From contig NZ_CP116339.1 in the NCBI RefSeq assembly GCF_028198165.1, positions 2,239,001-2,303,000 on the forward strand: a stretch of DNA of 64,000 nt, read 5' to 3'. The DNA comes from Pseudoxanthomonas sp. JBR18. GTDB taxonomy: Bacteria > Pseudomonadota > Gammaproteobacteria > Xanthomonadales > Xanthomonadaceae. The notes under the pieces are model-generated. The model was given only the letters and a program-made list of their open reading frames with translations, was not told where the DNA came from and made no database searches. This document shows, one piece after another, positions 46,201 to 54,109 of the stretch; position 1 is the stretch's first letter; each line of letters starts with the position of its first letter. Both the position numbers and the translations under genes were made by a program.

Positions 46201-47139
46201 CAGGGACTTGCCGGTGAAGTTCATGCGCATACCGCCGCGATGGCGCGTGAAGCCGGTCTGGGACTGATCGGCGACATGGGTGACCATCTGGCCGAGGCGC
46301 AGGTGGGTGGTGCCGATCATGGCAGCCGTGCGTGGGCGACGCTGTCACAGGATGGCAGCCGGACCAACGAGGACGCCAATGCCAGCGGCTACCGGACCCA
46401 TCAGGACCGCGCGACCGCGGGCGTAGACATTCATCGTGGCGAGGCGAGCGTGTGGGGCGTGGGCGTGGCGCACACCGAAAGCAAGCTGGTGGACACCGAA
46501 GCCTCCGGCAGCGTGCGTGGCAATGGTGTGCTGCTCTACGGCGAGGTCGCGGTGGGCAGGGTGCTCATCGATGGAACCGCATCGTGGTCCAAGGACGACT
46601 GGCGCATGCGACGTGCCGATCCCCTTTCTCCTGCCATGCGTCTGGCCAGCCAAGCAGACGGCCATAGCACGGCAGCGAGTGTGACGGCCCGTCTGCCCTT
46701 CCAGCATGGCAGCCTGCGTATTGAGCCGATGGTCCAGGCCACCTGGCAGCGCGTCGACCGGGATGGGTTCTCAGAGTCGGGCGATGCGTTGACCAATCTT
46801 GAGATGGATCGCTACGACGAGACGGGAACCCGCGTCCTGGCCGGCCTCAATGTCGGCTCGGCGGCCCAGGATCCGCTCGCCTCGACCGTGACGTTCCGCG
46901 TCGGCGCCGCTGTCGGCCGTGAGTTTGGCAACACGTACAACCCCACCGTCGACGCCACGCTGGCGGGCGAGTCCTTTGCAGTTGATGCACCTGCGATGGG
47001 ACGCAACCTGTACAAGCTGGATGCCAGTGGCACGGTTCGCATTGGACAGCGTAGTTACCTCTATGGCGGTTTGGGTGCCACGCAAGGCCACAACCGCTCG
47101 AGCCACGAGGTGAATGCAGGCGTGCGCGTGCAGTTCTGA
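43216..47139 (+). CDS. Type Va autotransporter with ESPR signal and passenger repeats
   Basis: A 1307-residue autotransporter. It starts with an extended signal peptide region (MNRIFKIVWNAALNQFVVAS), then a hydrophobic core ending VQA-HT near residue 61. A distinct beta-rich segment of about 200 residues follows, then a passenger of PATR-type repeats (GTGGLVKGGSGTL, LTGDNTYSGGT). A linker (DGVGNGNAVRAGEAVD) leads to a C-terminal 12-strand barrel of about 290 residues ending in GVRVQF. It is probably a cell-surface adhesin or aggregation factor. Three 64-residue copies in the passenger are nearly identical. A sigma-54 promoter lies about 100 bp upstream and an intrinsic terminator directly downstream, so it is monocistronic. 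AGGA precedes the chosen ATG, and the ESPR start excludes the longer frame. Confidence 0.9.
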   Translation: MNRIFKIVWNAALNQFVVASELVGSRKASGRSGGTRLMTPLRRGALVAALASVVPLVQAHTVSVGYIAPLGSNNTITFWYGTYHTTSDSGGQITFEGQFQLTGTNGFSQTVDFSQIAGSGQADPNRPVGLEDGANNFYAVSQSGSELTGVAPSAGRSMTWQGVTFSGLTAGTYTYTYLPIANPSAVWHPWDAVLSNTLVVTAADLNGFPMLPGHVYTQIDPELNQTDSIVFNGGTYAPTEDTTHDQLVTIRSGNGTVDTTGGDVTFTGGVDGTGALTKAGDGTLILDGNSTYTGGTTVQAGTLQGDTDSLQGDIANNGTVAFDQGSTGTYAGDMTGTGGLVKGGSGTLLLTGDNTYSGGTMVQSGTLQGDTGSLQGDIANNGTVAFNQGSTGTYAGDLSGTGSLVKGGSGTLVLTGDNTYSGGTTVQSGTLQGDTGSLQGDIANNGTVAFNQGGTGTYAGDMTGTGGLVKGGNGTLVLTGDNTYTGGTTVQSGTLQVSADGNLGDLSSGLVLNGGVLQTSGTFQTGRAMTLNGGGFAVDAGKTFTSTGTLAGSGGLVKNGAGTMVVGGNASHQGGTTVNAGTLILSGENTYTGGNTLNGGSLRIDRDANLGDASNAIIFNGGDLTVTSSITSSRDMVIGAGNASITTLDGVTLNAQGDMSGTGGLFKRGNGTLVVSGNNTFTGGTLIDGGVIKIDSGSSLGTGTIVLSGGTLQTVQSLGTGQTVLISGDSGVNVDAGTSTELSGQILTDGDAGCFVKSGQGTLNMTGRATLAHGTCVQEGLLRANGMLTSQVQVDAIGTLRGVGVIDGDVHVDGILAPGNSPGTLTVNGAVTMTDASTLQIDIDGYGTEAGAGNYSRLLVGGVYTAAGTLAPTLRGITGNASNTFTPELGDVYTIVQAQGGVQGSFDTLLQPTAGLADNTRFQVFYANGNTVELYVTPASYVTLLDGVGNGNAVRAGEAVDRMMAAQDGHAGNANQPALLQALAGLRAAALPAVMQGLAGEVHAHTAAMAREAGLGLIGDMGDHLAEAQVGGADHGSRAWATLSQDGSRTNEDANASGYRTHQDRATAGVDIHRGEASVWGVGVAHTESKLVDTEASGSVRGNGVLLYGEVAVGRVLIDGTASWSKDDWRMRRADPLSPAMRLASQADGHSTAASVTARLPFQHGSLRIEPMVQATWQRVDRDGFSESGDALTNLEMDRYDETGTRVLAGLNVGSAAQDPLASTVTFRVGAAVGREFGNTYNPTVDATLAGESFAVDAPAMGRNLYKLDASGTVRIGQRSYLYGGLGATQGHNRSSHEVNAGVRVQF
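44095..44670 (+). repeat. Three tandem 192-bp repeats within the autotransporter passenger
   Basis: Units at 44095-44286, 44287-44478 and 44479-44670 encode 64 residues each, beginning GGT(T/M)VQ(A/S)GTLQGDT and ending LTGDNTYS/T. The nucleotide sequences are nearly identical over long stretches. A fourth, diverged unit follows. Such repeats can expand or contract by recombination or slippage and change passenger length. Confidence 0.85.
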
Positions 47140-47162
47140 TCGCAGTCAAGGAAGGGAATCCA

Positions 47163-47197
47163 GCCGCCGCCGAAGTCATTCGGCGGCGGCATTTTTT
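47163..47197 (+). terminator. Strong intrinsic terminator of the autotransporter gene
   Basis: GCCGCCGCCGAA, loop GTCA, TTCGGCGGCGGC form a perfect 12-bp stem, followed at once by ATTTTTTTG. It lies 24 bp after the autotransporter stop codon. Confidence 0.93.
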
Positions 47198-47531
47198 TGC
47201 TGTCTCGTTGGCGCCCGACCAGACTCCAGCCGCGGCAGCAGGCATCGCTCAGTGCGCTGCCGCAGTAGGCGGATCGCACATCGCGGTCTGGACCTGGCTG
47301 CGCCATGTCGACACGCCGGAATTAAGTCGGAACCCGATGACATCTCGGGCGTTAGCAAGCCGTGCAGCCAACGTCATTAACCGGGTGCCGTAGATCTTCT
47401 GGCCTCGTCCAGGCGCAATAAAGATCGCGCCGTGGTCAAGCGCCGGCTCATGTCGTTACTTTTTGCATAAGGGGTTGCCGAGCACTCCGCAAGGGGTTGA
47501 TGCACCGGTCGGTTATGCGCACGATGTCTCC
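47198..47531. other. Intergenic region between two terminators, possible small RNA
   Basis: About 330 bp bounded by the autotransporter terminator and a second intrinsic terminator, with no coding frame that I recognise. A lower-GC patch near 47440-47475 (CGTTACTTTTTGCATAAGG) could be a promoter. A short RNA starting near there and ending at the second terminator would be about 80-100 nt. Confidence 0.3.
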
Positions 47532-47560
47532 AACCGCGCGCCTGCGCGGTTTTGTTTGGT
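47532..47560 (+). terminator. Intrinsic terminator 18 bp before a lipoprotein start codon
   Basis: AACCGCGC, loop GCCT, GCGCGGTT form a perfect 8-bp stem followed by TTGTTTGGT. No gene ends here: the previous gene already has its own terminator 335 bp upstream. The element is therefore either the 3' end of a small RNA or an attenuator in the leader of the following lipoprotein gene. Confidence 0.65.
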
Positions 47561-47577
47561 GACTGCTGGATGGATTC

Positions 47578-48714
47578 GTGCTGCTTTTTTCACGCGCTTC
47601 GCAGCGTCCGGTCCCGGGTCGGACTGCGCGGCTGATTTTGACGACCTGTGCCGTTGTTTTTCTGGCCGGCTGCACTTCGTTGGACACCTCTTTTCCCGGC
47701 AGCACCGCGCCGGCCACCCCCGTTGGCGTGGGCCCACGCATGGTGCAGCCGGTCGTGTTGGACCCAGTGAGCGGCGAGCCACTGGTGCGCGGCCGCTATC
47801 GCCTGGTGGTCAAAGCCCAGGGCGAAGAACAGGTCGACATGCGCGGGGTCACCGATGTGCAGGGCCACACCGTGCCGGTGCGCCTGCCCCAGCAGGCGGC
47901 CGCCGATGCGTTGCAGGTCAGGCCCACGTATGGGCAGGGCGCCTACAATGCCCAGTTCCACCTGACATTGCCTTCTGGCAAGCCCAATTCAGGCGTGGTC
48001 TACCAGGTGCGTTTCAGCGATGGGTCGGTCTTCGTGGGGCGGGCCGATGCGCAGGGCAATACGGCCGAATTACTCAAGCCGACGGCCCTGGACACCCGCC
48101 TGCGCGTGCTCAATGTGGAAAGGATGCCCGATTGGCAGGTCGAAGCCCGCCTGGCCAATGCCAGTGTCACCGCCACCACGGCCGATGCGCGAACCAAGGC
48201 CCTGCTGAGGCTGTTCGAGCAGGCAAGCGAGGCGGGCACCGGGGCGGGCCGCCTGTTCGATGGCGAACAGGCCATGTCCCTGGTCCGGCATGCGGCGATG
48301 GATGCCAGTACGCGCATGCGCGACAGCGTGGGGCAGCGCTATGTGCAATGGATAGCGGCGCAGTGGCGCGCCAGCGCGCGGGTCGATGGCGCTGACCCGG
48401 ATGCGTACGCGGAGCAGGGTCGCTTCATTGCCAGCCTGCATGTGATCGACGATCTGGTGGTCGGCCGGGCCGAACAGAGTCTGCTCGACGCTTGGCTTGG
48501 CAGGCTTGCGCGTAGTGCCGATGCCGTTGCGCAGGCCGATCGGCAGCGCGCCGCCGACGACGTGCTGCTGACCTGCGCGCGGATGGTCGACCAGCACCAG
48601 CGCGAGCCGTGCCAGGCGCTGGTGGAGTCCGCGCATCTGGACCGTCAAGCGTTGGACATCGGCGCGCGACTGGAGCTTGAGCGGATGATCGGTCCAGTTG
48701 GCATGGAGGACTGA
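47578..48714 (+). CDS. Predicted lipoprotein of unknown function
   Basis: A 378-residue protein. A basic N-terminus and hydrophobic core end in lipobox FLAGC (Cys near 32). Residues about 55-180 contain two beta-rich carboxypeptidase-regulatory-like units (PLVRGRYRLVVKAQGEEQ, VYQVRFSDGSVFVGRADAQG). Such folds are common in T6SS- and Rhs-associated proteins, but this is only a resemblance. Residues 200-378 are helical. I do not recognise a family. The start is GTG, as no ATG gives the signal peptide. Its stop overlaps the ATG of a decayed downstream frame (TGATG), so it once had a coupled partner. Confidence 0.65.
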   Translation: MLLFSRASQRPVPGRTARLILTTCAVVFLAGCTSLDTSFPGSTAPATPVGVGPRMVQPVVLDPVSGEPLVRGRYRLVVKAQGEEQVDMRGVTDVQGHTVPVRLPQQAAADALQVRPTYGQGAYNAQFHLTLPSGKPNSGVVYQVRFSDGSVFVGRADAQGNTAELLKPTALDTRLRVLNVERMPDWQVEARLANASVTATTADARTKALLRLFEQASEAGTGAGRLFDGEQAMSLVRHAAMDASTRMRDSVGQRYVQWIAAQWRASARVDGADPDAYAEQGRFIASLHVIDDLVVGRAEQSLLDAWLGRLARSADAVAQADRQRAADDVLLTCARMVDQHQREPCQALVESAHLDRQALDIGARLELERMIGPVGMED

Positions 48715-49050
48715 TGCCGACGGCATGCCCGGCGTGCGCGTTCCACCCGTCGCGCGTCGCGCGCTGCCAGGCATCGCTTGCGATGCAGGTCGCCTGCATC
48801 GAGGTGACCTCCGTCCAACCGGGTATTCCTGTAGGTACAGCGCAACGCGGCCCTGCAGCGCCTGGCCGATATGGTGGCGCTGGCGGCCGAGCCCTTGCGT
48901 GACCGCAACGTGCAGCCGTCGACCGGATGTCGGCCTACCCGGAGAAGCTGCCGGGGCTCGAGCGAGATGGCTCGCCGAACGTGTTCGCCCCGTTCGAGCC
49001 GCAGCTGAACCTACTGGCCGAGATCAGGCCGGATGTCTTACAGGCGCACC
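48714..49050 (+). pseudogene. Frameshifted remnant downstream of the lipoprotein gene
   Basis: The ATG overlaps the lipoprotein stop (TGATG). The frame reads MPTACPACAFHPSRVARCQA to about 48836. The sensible continuation QRNAALQRLADMVALAAEPL then RDRNVQ lies in the +1 frame (about 48838-48916). From about 48918 it returns to the first frame with VDRMSAYPEKLPGLERDG, then SPNVFAPFEPQLNLLAEI up to the LysR gene. Two compensating indels in a formerly coding sequence explain this best. No family recognised. The 3' end runs into the convergent LysR gene, so it may also be truncated. Confidence 0.5.
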
Positions 49051-49986
49051 TTAGGGCGACAGGGCCAATTCCGTCTTCATATTCACGACGACACCCGCGA
49101 CGAAGTCGAGGAAGGCCCGGCACTTCGCGGGCAGGTGGTGTCGCGAGGGATAAAGCGCGTAGAGCGAAAAGCGCTCATCGGACCACTCCGGCAGCACCTG
49201 TACCAGCTTGCCGCTGCGTAATAGCGGCTCGACGCCCAGTGCCATCACCTGGGCGATGCCATGGCCGGCTAGGCAGACGCTGTGCTGGGTCCCGACATCG
49301 TTGACGGTGAGCTGGCCATGGGTACTGACCTTGGTGACGCGCTTGCCGCGGTGGAATTCCCAGTCGAACGGGCGACCGGTGAGCGGATCGCGGTATTGAA
49401 TGCAGATGTGCGCATCGGATTCCAACTCCTTGGGCGCGCGCGGCGTGCCGTGTCGGCGCAGGTAGGCAGGGGCCGCCACTGTTAGGATGCGGGTGTCCAG
49501 CAGGCGTCGCGCCACCAGCGAGGAGGCCACCGGCTCGTGGAAGCGCACCGCCATGTCGAAGCCATCGGCCACGATGTCTCCCAGCCTGTCCCGATTGATC
49601 AGCTCCAACTGGAGTTGCGGATGCGCGGCCAGGAAGCCGCCCAGCTGTGGCCCCAGCATGAGCCGCGAAAAATAGGGGTCCACGCTGACGCGCAGGCGCC
49701 CCCGGACCGCGGTGGCGCCGGCACTCACGTCGCTGGCGGCCTCTTCCAGGGCGGCCAGCAGTGGCAGTGCGCGCTCGTAGAGTCGATGCCCCTCATCGGT
49801 GAGTGAAACCGAACGCGTGGTGCGGTCGAAGAGCCGCACGCCCAGTCGGGCCTCCAACCTCGCCACGGCACGGCTGACACCGGGTTGGGACATGTCCAGG
49901 GCCTCTGCCGCCGCCGCAAAGCTGCCGCAGTCGACGATGGCAGACAGAACCCCCATGCCGTTGAGAACGCGTTCGTCAAATGCCAT
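49051..49986 (-). CDS. LysR family transcriptional regulator
   Basis: A 311-residue LysR-type regulator with the helix-turn-helix at about residues 20-60 (GSFAAAAEALDMSQPGVSRAVARLE) and effector domain at about 95-300. It diverges from an NmrA-like gene 114 bp away, and CGTCAT/ATGACG inverted repeats lie between. It is not a close copy of the LysR at 20242, but it shares the same gene arrangement. The start at 49986 puts the helix-turn-helix in normal position. Confidence 0.92.
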   Translation of the reverse strand: MAFDERVLNGMGVLSAIVDCGSFAAAAEALDMSQPGVSRAVARLEARLGVRLFDRTTRSVSLTDEGHRLYERALPLLAALEEAASDVSAGATAVRGRLRVSVDPYFSRLMLGPQLGGFLAAHPQLQLELINRDRLGDIVADGFDMAVRFHEPVASSLVARRLLDTRILTVAAPAYLRRHGTPRAPKELESDAHICIQYRDPLTGRPFDWEFHRGKRVTKVSTHGQLTVNDVGTQHSVCLAGHGIAQVMALGVEPLLRSGKLVQVLPEWSDERFSLYALYPSRHHLPAKCRAFLDFVAGVVVNMKTELALSP

Positions 49987-50000
49987 GGAGCATGCCGATT

Positions 50001-50024
50001 CGTCATCAATGAAATGACGTTCAT
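50001..50024. promoter_or_regulatory. Overlapping inverted repeats, probable LysR site
   Basis: CGTCAT (50001-50006) and ATGACG (50014-50019) form a perfect inverted repeat with a 7-bp spacer. ATGAA (50009-50013) and TTCAT (50020-50024) form a second that contains a T-N11-A core. A further CGTCAT lies at 50032. The cluster sits between the divergent LysR and NmrA-like genes, where LysR recognition and activation sites are expected. Confidence 0.5.
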
Positions 50025-50100
50025 GCTATCGCGTCATGCGAAACGTGCGCGGACAATGCGCCTCATCCGGCAGCCGCCGCACACGAAGAGGATCCATCAC

Positions 50101-50973
50101 ATGTATGCCATCACGGGAATCACCGGACAGGTGGGGGGCGTCGTCGGACGCAAATTGCTTGATGCCGGGCAGGCGGTGCGCGCGGTCGTGCGCGACGCCG
50201 ACAAGGGCCGGCACTGGGCCGAGCAGGGCTGCGCGCTGGAGGTCGCCACGATGGACGATGTCGATGCCCTGCATCGCGCGTTCGAGGGGGCGGAAGGCGT
50301 GTTCGTCCTGCTGCCGCCCGCTTTCGACCCGGCGCCCGGATTTCCCGAGGCGCGGCGCATCATCGACGCCGTACGCGCCGCCCTCGCCGCGGCGCGGCCG
50401 GCACGCGTGGTCTGTCTGTCCACCATCGGAGCCCAGGCCGATCAGCCCAATCTGCTCAACCAGCTCGGCATGATGGAACAGTCCCTGCGCACCCTGGACC
50501 TGCCGATGGCCTTCCTGCGCGCTGGCTGGTTCATGGAAAACAGCCAATGGGACATTCAGCCCGCCCGCGAGCACGGCACGCTGCCCAGTTTCCTGCAGCC
50601 AACCCATCGCACGATCCCCATGGCGGCGACCGAGGACGTCGGCACCACGGCCGCGGCCCTGCTGCAGGAGCACTGGGAGGGCGTGCGGATCGTGGAGCTA
50701 GAGGGACCCTCGCCGGTGTCGCCGGATACGATCGCCGCTGCGCTGGCTGATCTGCTTGGACGGCCGGTGCGCGCCGAGGCCATCCCGCGCGATCAATGGG
50801 CCGAGCTGTTCCAGGCACAGGGCATGCAGCATCCGGTGTCCAGGATGCAGATGTTGGACGGCTTCAATCAGGGCTGGATCGCCTTCGAGGGTGGAAGCCT
50901 GGAGCAGCGCAAGGGCGTGGTCACCATTGAGGCGGTGTTGCGTGGCCTGGTTGCGCGCGCGCCATCCACCTGA
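50101..50973 (+). CDS. NmrA-like NAD(P)-binding protein (NmrA/QOR2 type)
   Basis: A 290-residue atypical SDR with Rossmann motif TGITGQVG at residues 5-12 and AVVRDADKG. The classical YxxxK pair is absent, as in QorB/QOR2-like quinone reductases and NmrA redox sensors. AAGAGG lies about 8 bp before the ATG. The divergent LysR regulator is the likely controller. It is the second LysR/NmrA module of the window (compare 20242-22099). Confidence 0.88.
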   Translation: MYAITGITGQVGGVVGRKLLDAGQAVRAVVRDADKGRHWAEQGCALEVATMDDVDALHRAFEGAEGVFVLLPPAFDPAPGFPEARRIIDAVRAALAAARPARVVCLSTIGAQADQPNLLNQLGMMEQSLRTLDLPMAFLRAGWFMENSQWDIQPAREHGTLPSFLQPTHRTIPMAATEDVGTTAAALLQEHWEGVRIVELEGPSPVSPDTIAAALADLLGRPVRAEAIPRDQWAELFQAQGMQHPVSRMQMLDGFNQGWIAFEGGSLEQRKGVVTIEAVLRGLVARAPST

Positions 50974-51025
50974 CGCATGTGCCGCTTTGGCCCTGGTGCT
51001 GAAGGTCCATCAGGAGCCCCCCGTC

Positions 51026-51532
51026 TCAGCCGTCCTTGCCCTGCGGCACTGGCTGCCAACTCGCCTCGGTGAAGCGCAACGTGCGCGTGCTGCCACCGCG
51101 GTGCACGTTGACCTGGTTGTCGATCTCCGGGAAGACATCGGCCAGCAGCGCATCGCGCACCTGCAGCGCGGCGCCGGGGTCCTTCAGCTGGCCGCGATAG
51201 CGCAGCTCGATGTCGTCGCCGGCCAGGGTGGTCTTGTCCAAGGTCAGGGCGACGGTCTGGTCGCCCTCGGCCAGCAGGAAGTGCTCACCGACATAGCCGG
51301 TCAGCGCGGCCAGTGCCTGCGGGTCGTCCAGGCTGGGCTGGGCCTGCGGGGCGATCTGGCGCAGCACGCCCGGCTCGATGTCGTGCGCGGTCAGGTGATG
51401 GGTGACCAGCACCTGGCCCTTGGCGTCGATCCGGACCACGCTGAGCGTGTCGTGGCCGCGATGGGCCAAGGCGCTGGCGCTGGCCAGGCAGGCCAACAGG
51501 CCCAGCAGCAGAGGGAAGTGAAACGGCTTCAT
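51026..51532 (-). CDS. DUF6702 family secreted protein
   Basis: A 168-residue protein with a Sec signal peptide (PLLLGLLACLASASALAH, cleavage near residue 22). The mature beta-rich domain resembles DUF6702, recognisable by SVVRIDAKGQVLVTHHLTAHD near the start and NQVNVHRGGSTRTLRF near the end. The function is unknown. It begins 8 bp after the M1 peptidase stop and is surely co-transcribed with it. This pairing is the only functional hint. The ATG at 51532 is fixed by the signal peptide. Confidence 0.75.
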   Translation of the reverse strand: MKPFHFPLLLGLLACLASASALAHRGHDTLSVVRIDAKGQVLVTHHLTAHDIEPGVLRQIAPQAQPSLDDPQALAALTGYVGEHFLLAEGDQTVALTLDKTTLAGDDIELRYRGQLKDPGAALQVRDALLADVFPEIDNQVNVHRGGSTRTLRFTEASWQPVPQGKDG

Positions 51533-51540
51533 GGCGGGGT

Positions 51541-53928
51541 TCAGTCCTTGCTGGGTGCGGGATAGGTCTGCAGCGAGTCGGGCAGCACCTTCAGGTCGTC
51601 CTCGCGCATGCGGTTGTCCTGCTTGGGCGGGCTGGCGATCTTCAGCGTGCGCGTGGCGATGGTGCCGGTGAACAGGTTGTTGCCGCGGTCGGCATCGGCC
51701 GTTTCCCACAGCGGATCCAGCTCGGCGCGGGTGAGGGTCTTGTCGGTCACGTATTCCCAGGTCACCTGGCGCGCGTTCTTGCGCCATACCTCGGCCGGGA
51801 TGCGCACGACGGTGTCGCTGCCATCGGAGAAGGTGAGCTTGAGGATCACCGGCATCACCAGCCCGCCGACGTTGCGCAGGTCGAAGCGGTAGAAGCTGTC
51901 GCTAACCGCGCGCGCCCGTCGTTCCTCCGGGCTCAGCGCGGCGTCGTCTTTTTTTGCCTTGCGCCGCGCGCTGGCGGTGGGAGCGAAGCGCTCGGCGCGG
52001 TCGTAGTAGTCACGCGTGGCCGGGTCGGTCTCTACCACCGTCTTGCCGGTGTTGCGGGTGGCGGTCAGCGAGGGTGGCTCCTTTTGGTACTCGCCACGGC
52101 TCCAGCTGGCCTCGGCATCGGGGTTGCCGCTGTCCAGGCGCCAGCGCACCACCTGGTCCAGGGCGATGTCCACGTGGTCGGTGCCGTAGAACCAGCCGCG
52201 CCAGAACCAGTCCAGGTCGATGCCGGAGGACTCCTCCATCGTGCGGAAGAAGTCGTACGGCGTGGGATGCTTCATGTACCAGCGCTGGGCGTACTCGCGC
52301 AAGGCGCGGTCGAACAGCTCCCGGCCCATCACCGTTTCGCGCAGGATGGTCAGCGCGGTGGCGGGCTTGGCGTAGCCGTTGGCGCCGAACTGCAGCACCG
52401 AGTCGGACTGGGTCATCAGCGGGACCTGGTCCTGGCTGACCATGTACTCGACGATGTCCTTGGGCTCGCCGCGGCGCGAGGGGAAGTCGCGGTCCCACTG
52501 CTTCTCGGCCTGGAACTGCAGGAAGGTGTTGAGTCCTTCGTCCATCCAGGTCCACTGGCGCTCGTCGGAGTTGACGATCATCGGGAAGTACTGGTGGCCG
52601 ACCTCATGGATGACCACGCCGATCAGCCCGTACTTGGCGCGCTCGGTGTAGGTCAGGTTGCCGGTCTTCTCGTCCTTGACCGGGCGCGGGCCGTTGAAGG
52701 TGATCATCGGGTATTCCATGCCGCCCACCGGCCCGTTGACCGACTGCGCGGTCGGATACGGATAGGGGAAAGTGAAGCTGGAATACACCTTGAGCGTGTG
52801 CGCGATGGACTTGGTCGAATACGCATCCCACAGCGGGCGCGCCTCCTTGGGGAAGAAGGACATCGCCATCACCGGCGGCTGGTCACCGCCGGCCTGGTGC
52901 ACGCCCAGCGCGTCCCAGGCGAACTTGCGCGAGGACGCCCAGGCGAAGTCGCGCACGTTGTCGGCCTTGAACACCCAGGTCTTCTCGCCGCTGGCGCGGC
53001 CGCCTTCGGCGGCTTCCGCTTCAGCCGGGGTCACCACGAACACTGGCTCGGTGGCATCGCGCGCCTGCGCCAGGCGCTGGCGCTGGGCCGCGCTGAGCAC
53101 GCGGTCGGCGTTCTGCAGCTCGCCGGTGGCGGCCACGACGTGGTCGGCCGGCACGGTCAGTGCCACGCGGTAGTCGCCGAACTCCAGGGTGAACTCGCCC
53201 GAGCCCAGGAAGGCCTTGTTGTGCCAGCCCTCGTAGTCCGAATACACCGCCAGGCGCGGGAACCACTGCGCGCCTTCGAAGATGCAGTTGCCGTCCTGGC
53301 CCTTGTCGGTGAAGCACTCGTAGCCGCTGCGCCCACCGACGACCTTGTTCTCGATCATCGGGAACGACCATTCGATGTGCACCTGGGTGCTGCCCCCGTT
53401 GCCGGCCACCGGCTGGGCCAGGTCGATGCGCAGCAGGCTGTCGACCACGGTGAACTCCAGCGGGCGGCCGTTGCCGTCGCGCACCGACGTGATGGTGAAG
53501 CCGCCTTCCCAGTCCTGGTAGCGCTTGGCGCGCCGCACCTGGCCCAGGCTGATGGACTCGCCGGACACCGTGCGGCTCAGGTTGTCCATGGAGTCGCGCT
53601 TGAAGCGGTTCTGGTCCAGCAGCAGCCACAGGTAGGGCAGGCTGTCGGGCGAATGGTTGTGGTAGACGACGGTCTCCGCGCCGGTGACCTGCTTGCTGGG
53701 CTCGTCCAGGCGCACCTGGATGTCGTAGTCCACCTGCTGCTGCCAGTAGCGGTAGCCCGGCGCACCGGCGGCGTTGCGATAGTCGGTCGGGGTGGGCCAG
53801 TCCTCGCCCTCGAGCTGACGGAACTTGTCCTCGAACGGCGCCTTGGTCTGGCGGATGGCATCGGCCTGGACGCCGAAGCTCAGCAACAGCAACGCGGCCG
53901 CACAGCCGCGCAGGAACAGGGTGGTCAA
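51541..53928 (-). CDS. Secreted M1 family metallopeptidase
   Basis: A protein of about 795 residues with a signal peptide (TLFLRGCAAALLLLSFGVQA) and an M1 aminopeptidase-like catalytic core. The zinc motif is HEVGHQ followed 18 residues later by E in TWMDEGLNTF. The aminopeptidase GxMEN motif is represented by GGMEYP, so substrate choice may differ from true aminopeptidases. No ATG lies directly before the signal peptide. A TTG at 53928 has GAGG 8 bp upstream and is preferred; the ATG at 53994 would add 22 Pro-rich residues and has a poorly spaced ribosome site. It forms an operon with the DUF6702 gene. Confidence 0.85.
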   Translation of the reverse strand: MTTLFLRGCAAALLLLSFGVQADAIRQTKAPFEDKFRQLEGEDWPTPTDYRNAAGAPGYRYWQQQVDYDIQVRLDEPSKQVTGAETVVYHNHSPDSLPYLWLLLDQNRFKRDSMDNLSRTVSGESISLGQVRRAKRYQDWEGGFTITSVRDGNGRPLEFTVVDSLLRIDLAQPVAGNGGSTQVHIEWSFPMIENKVVGGRSGYECFTDKGQDGNCIFEGAQWFPRLAVYSDYEGWHNKAFLGSGEFTLEFGDYRVALTVPADHVVAATGELQNADRVLSAAQRQRLAQARDATEPVFVVTPAEAEAAEGGRASGEKTWVFKADNVRDFAWASSRKFAWDALGVHQAGGDQPPVMAMSFFPKEARPLWDAYSTKSIAHTLKVYSSFTFPYPYPTAQSVNGPVGGMEYPMITFNGPRPVKDEKTGNLTYTERAKYGLIGVVIHEVGHQYFPMIVNSDERQWTWMDEGLNTFLQFQAEKQWDRDFPSRRGEPKDIVEYMVSQDQVPLMTQSDSVLQFGANGYAKPATALTILRETVMGRELFDRALREYAQRWYMKHPTPYDFFRTMEESSGIDLDWFWRGWFYGTDHVDIALDQVVRWRLDSGNPDAEASWSRGEYQKEPPSLTATRNTGKTVVETDPATRDYYDRAERFAPTASARRKAKKDDAALSPEERRARAVSDSFYRFDLRNVGGLVMPVILKLTFSDGSDTVVRIPAEVWRKNARQVTWEYVTDKTLTRAELDPLWETADADRGNNLFTGTIATRTLKIASPPKQDNRMREDDLKVLPDSLQTYPAPSKD

Positions 53929-54109
53929 TGCAGGATCCTCGTGGGGAGAGGCGGCGGGTGGCGGCACCGGCCGCGACGACGCGCTCCCGATCATTTCCTG
54001 TCAGGTGCCGCCAGATCAAGGCGCTGGCGCGCGGGAACGCTGCTGCGGGCGCAGCCTGTCGTATTTGTAAGCTTCATCCGGGTGGCCGCCAGGCCGTGTG
54101 CAGGGGCGG

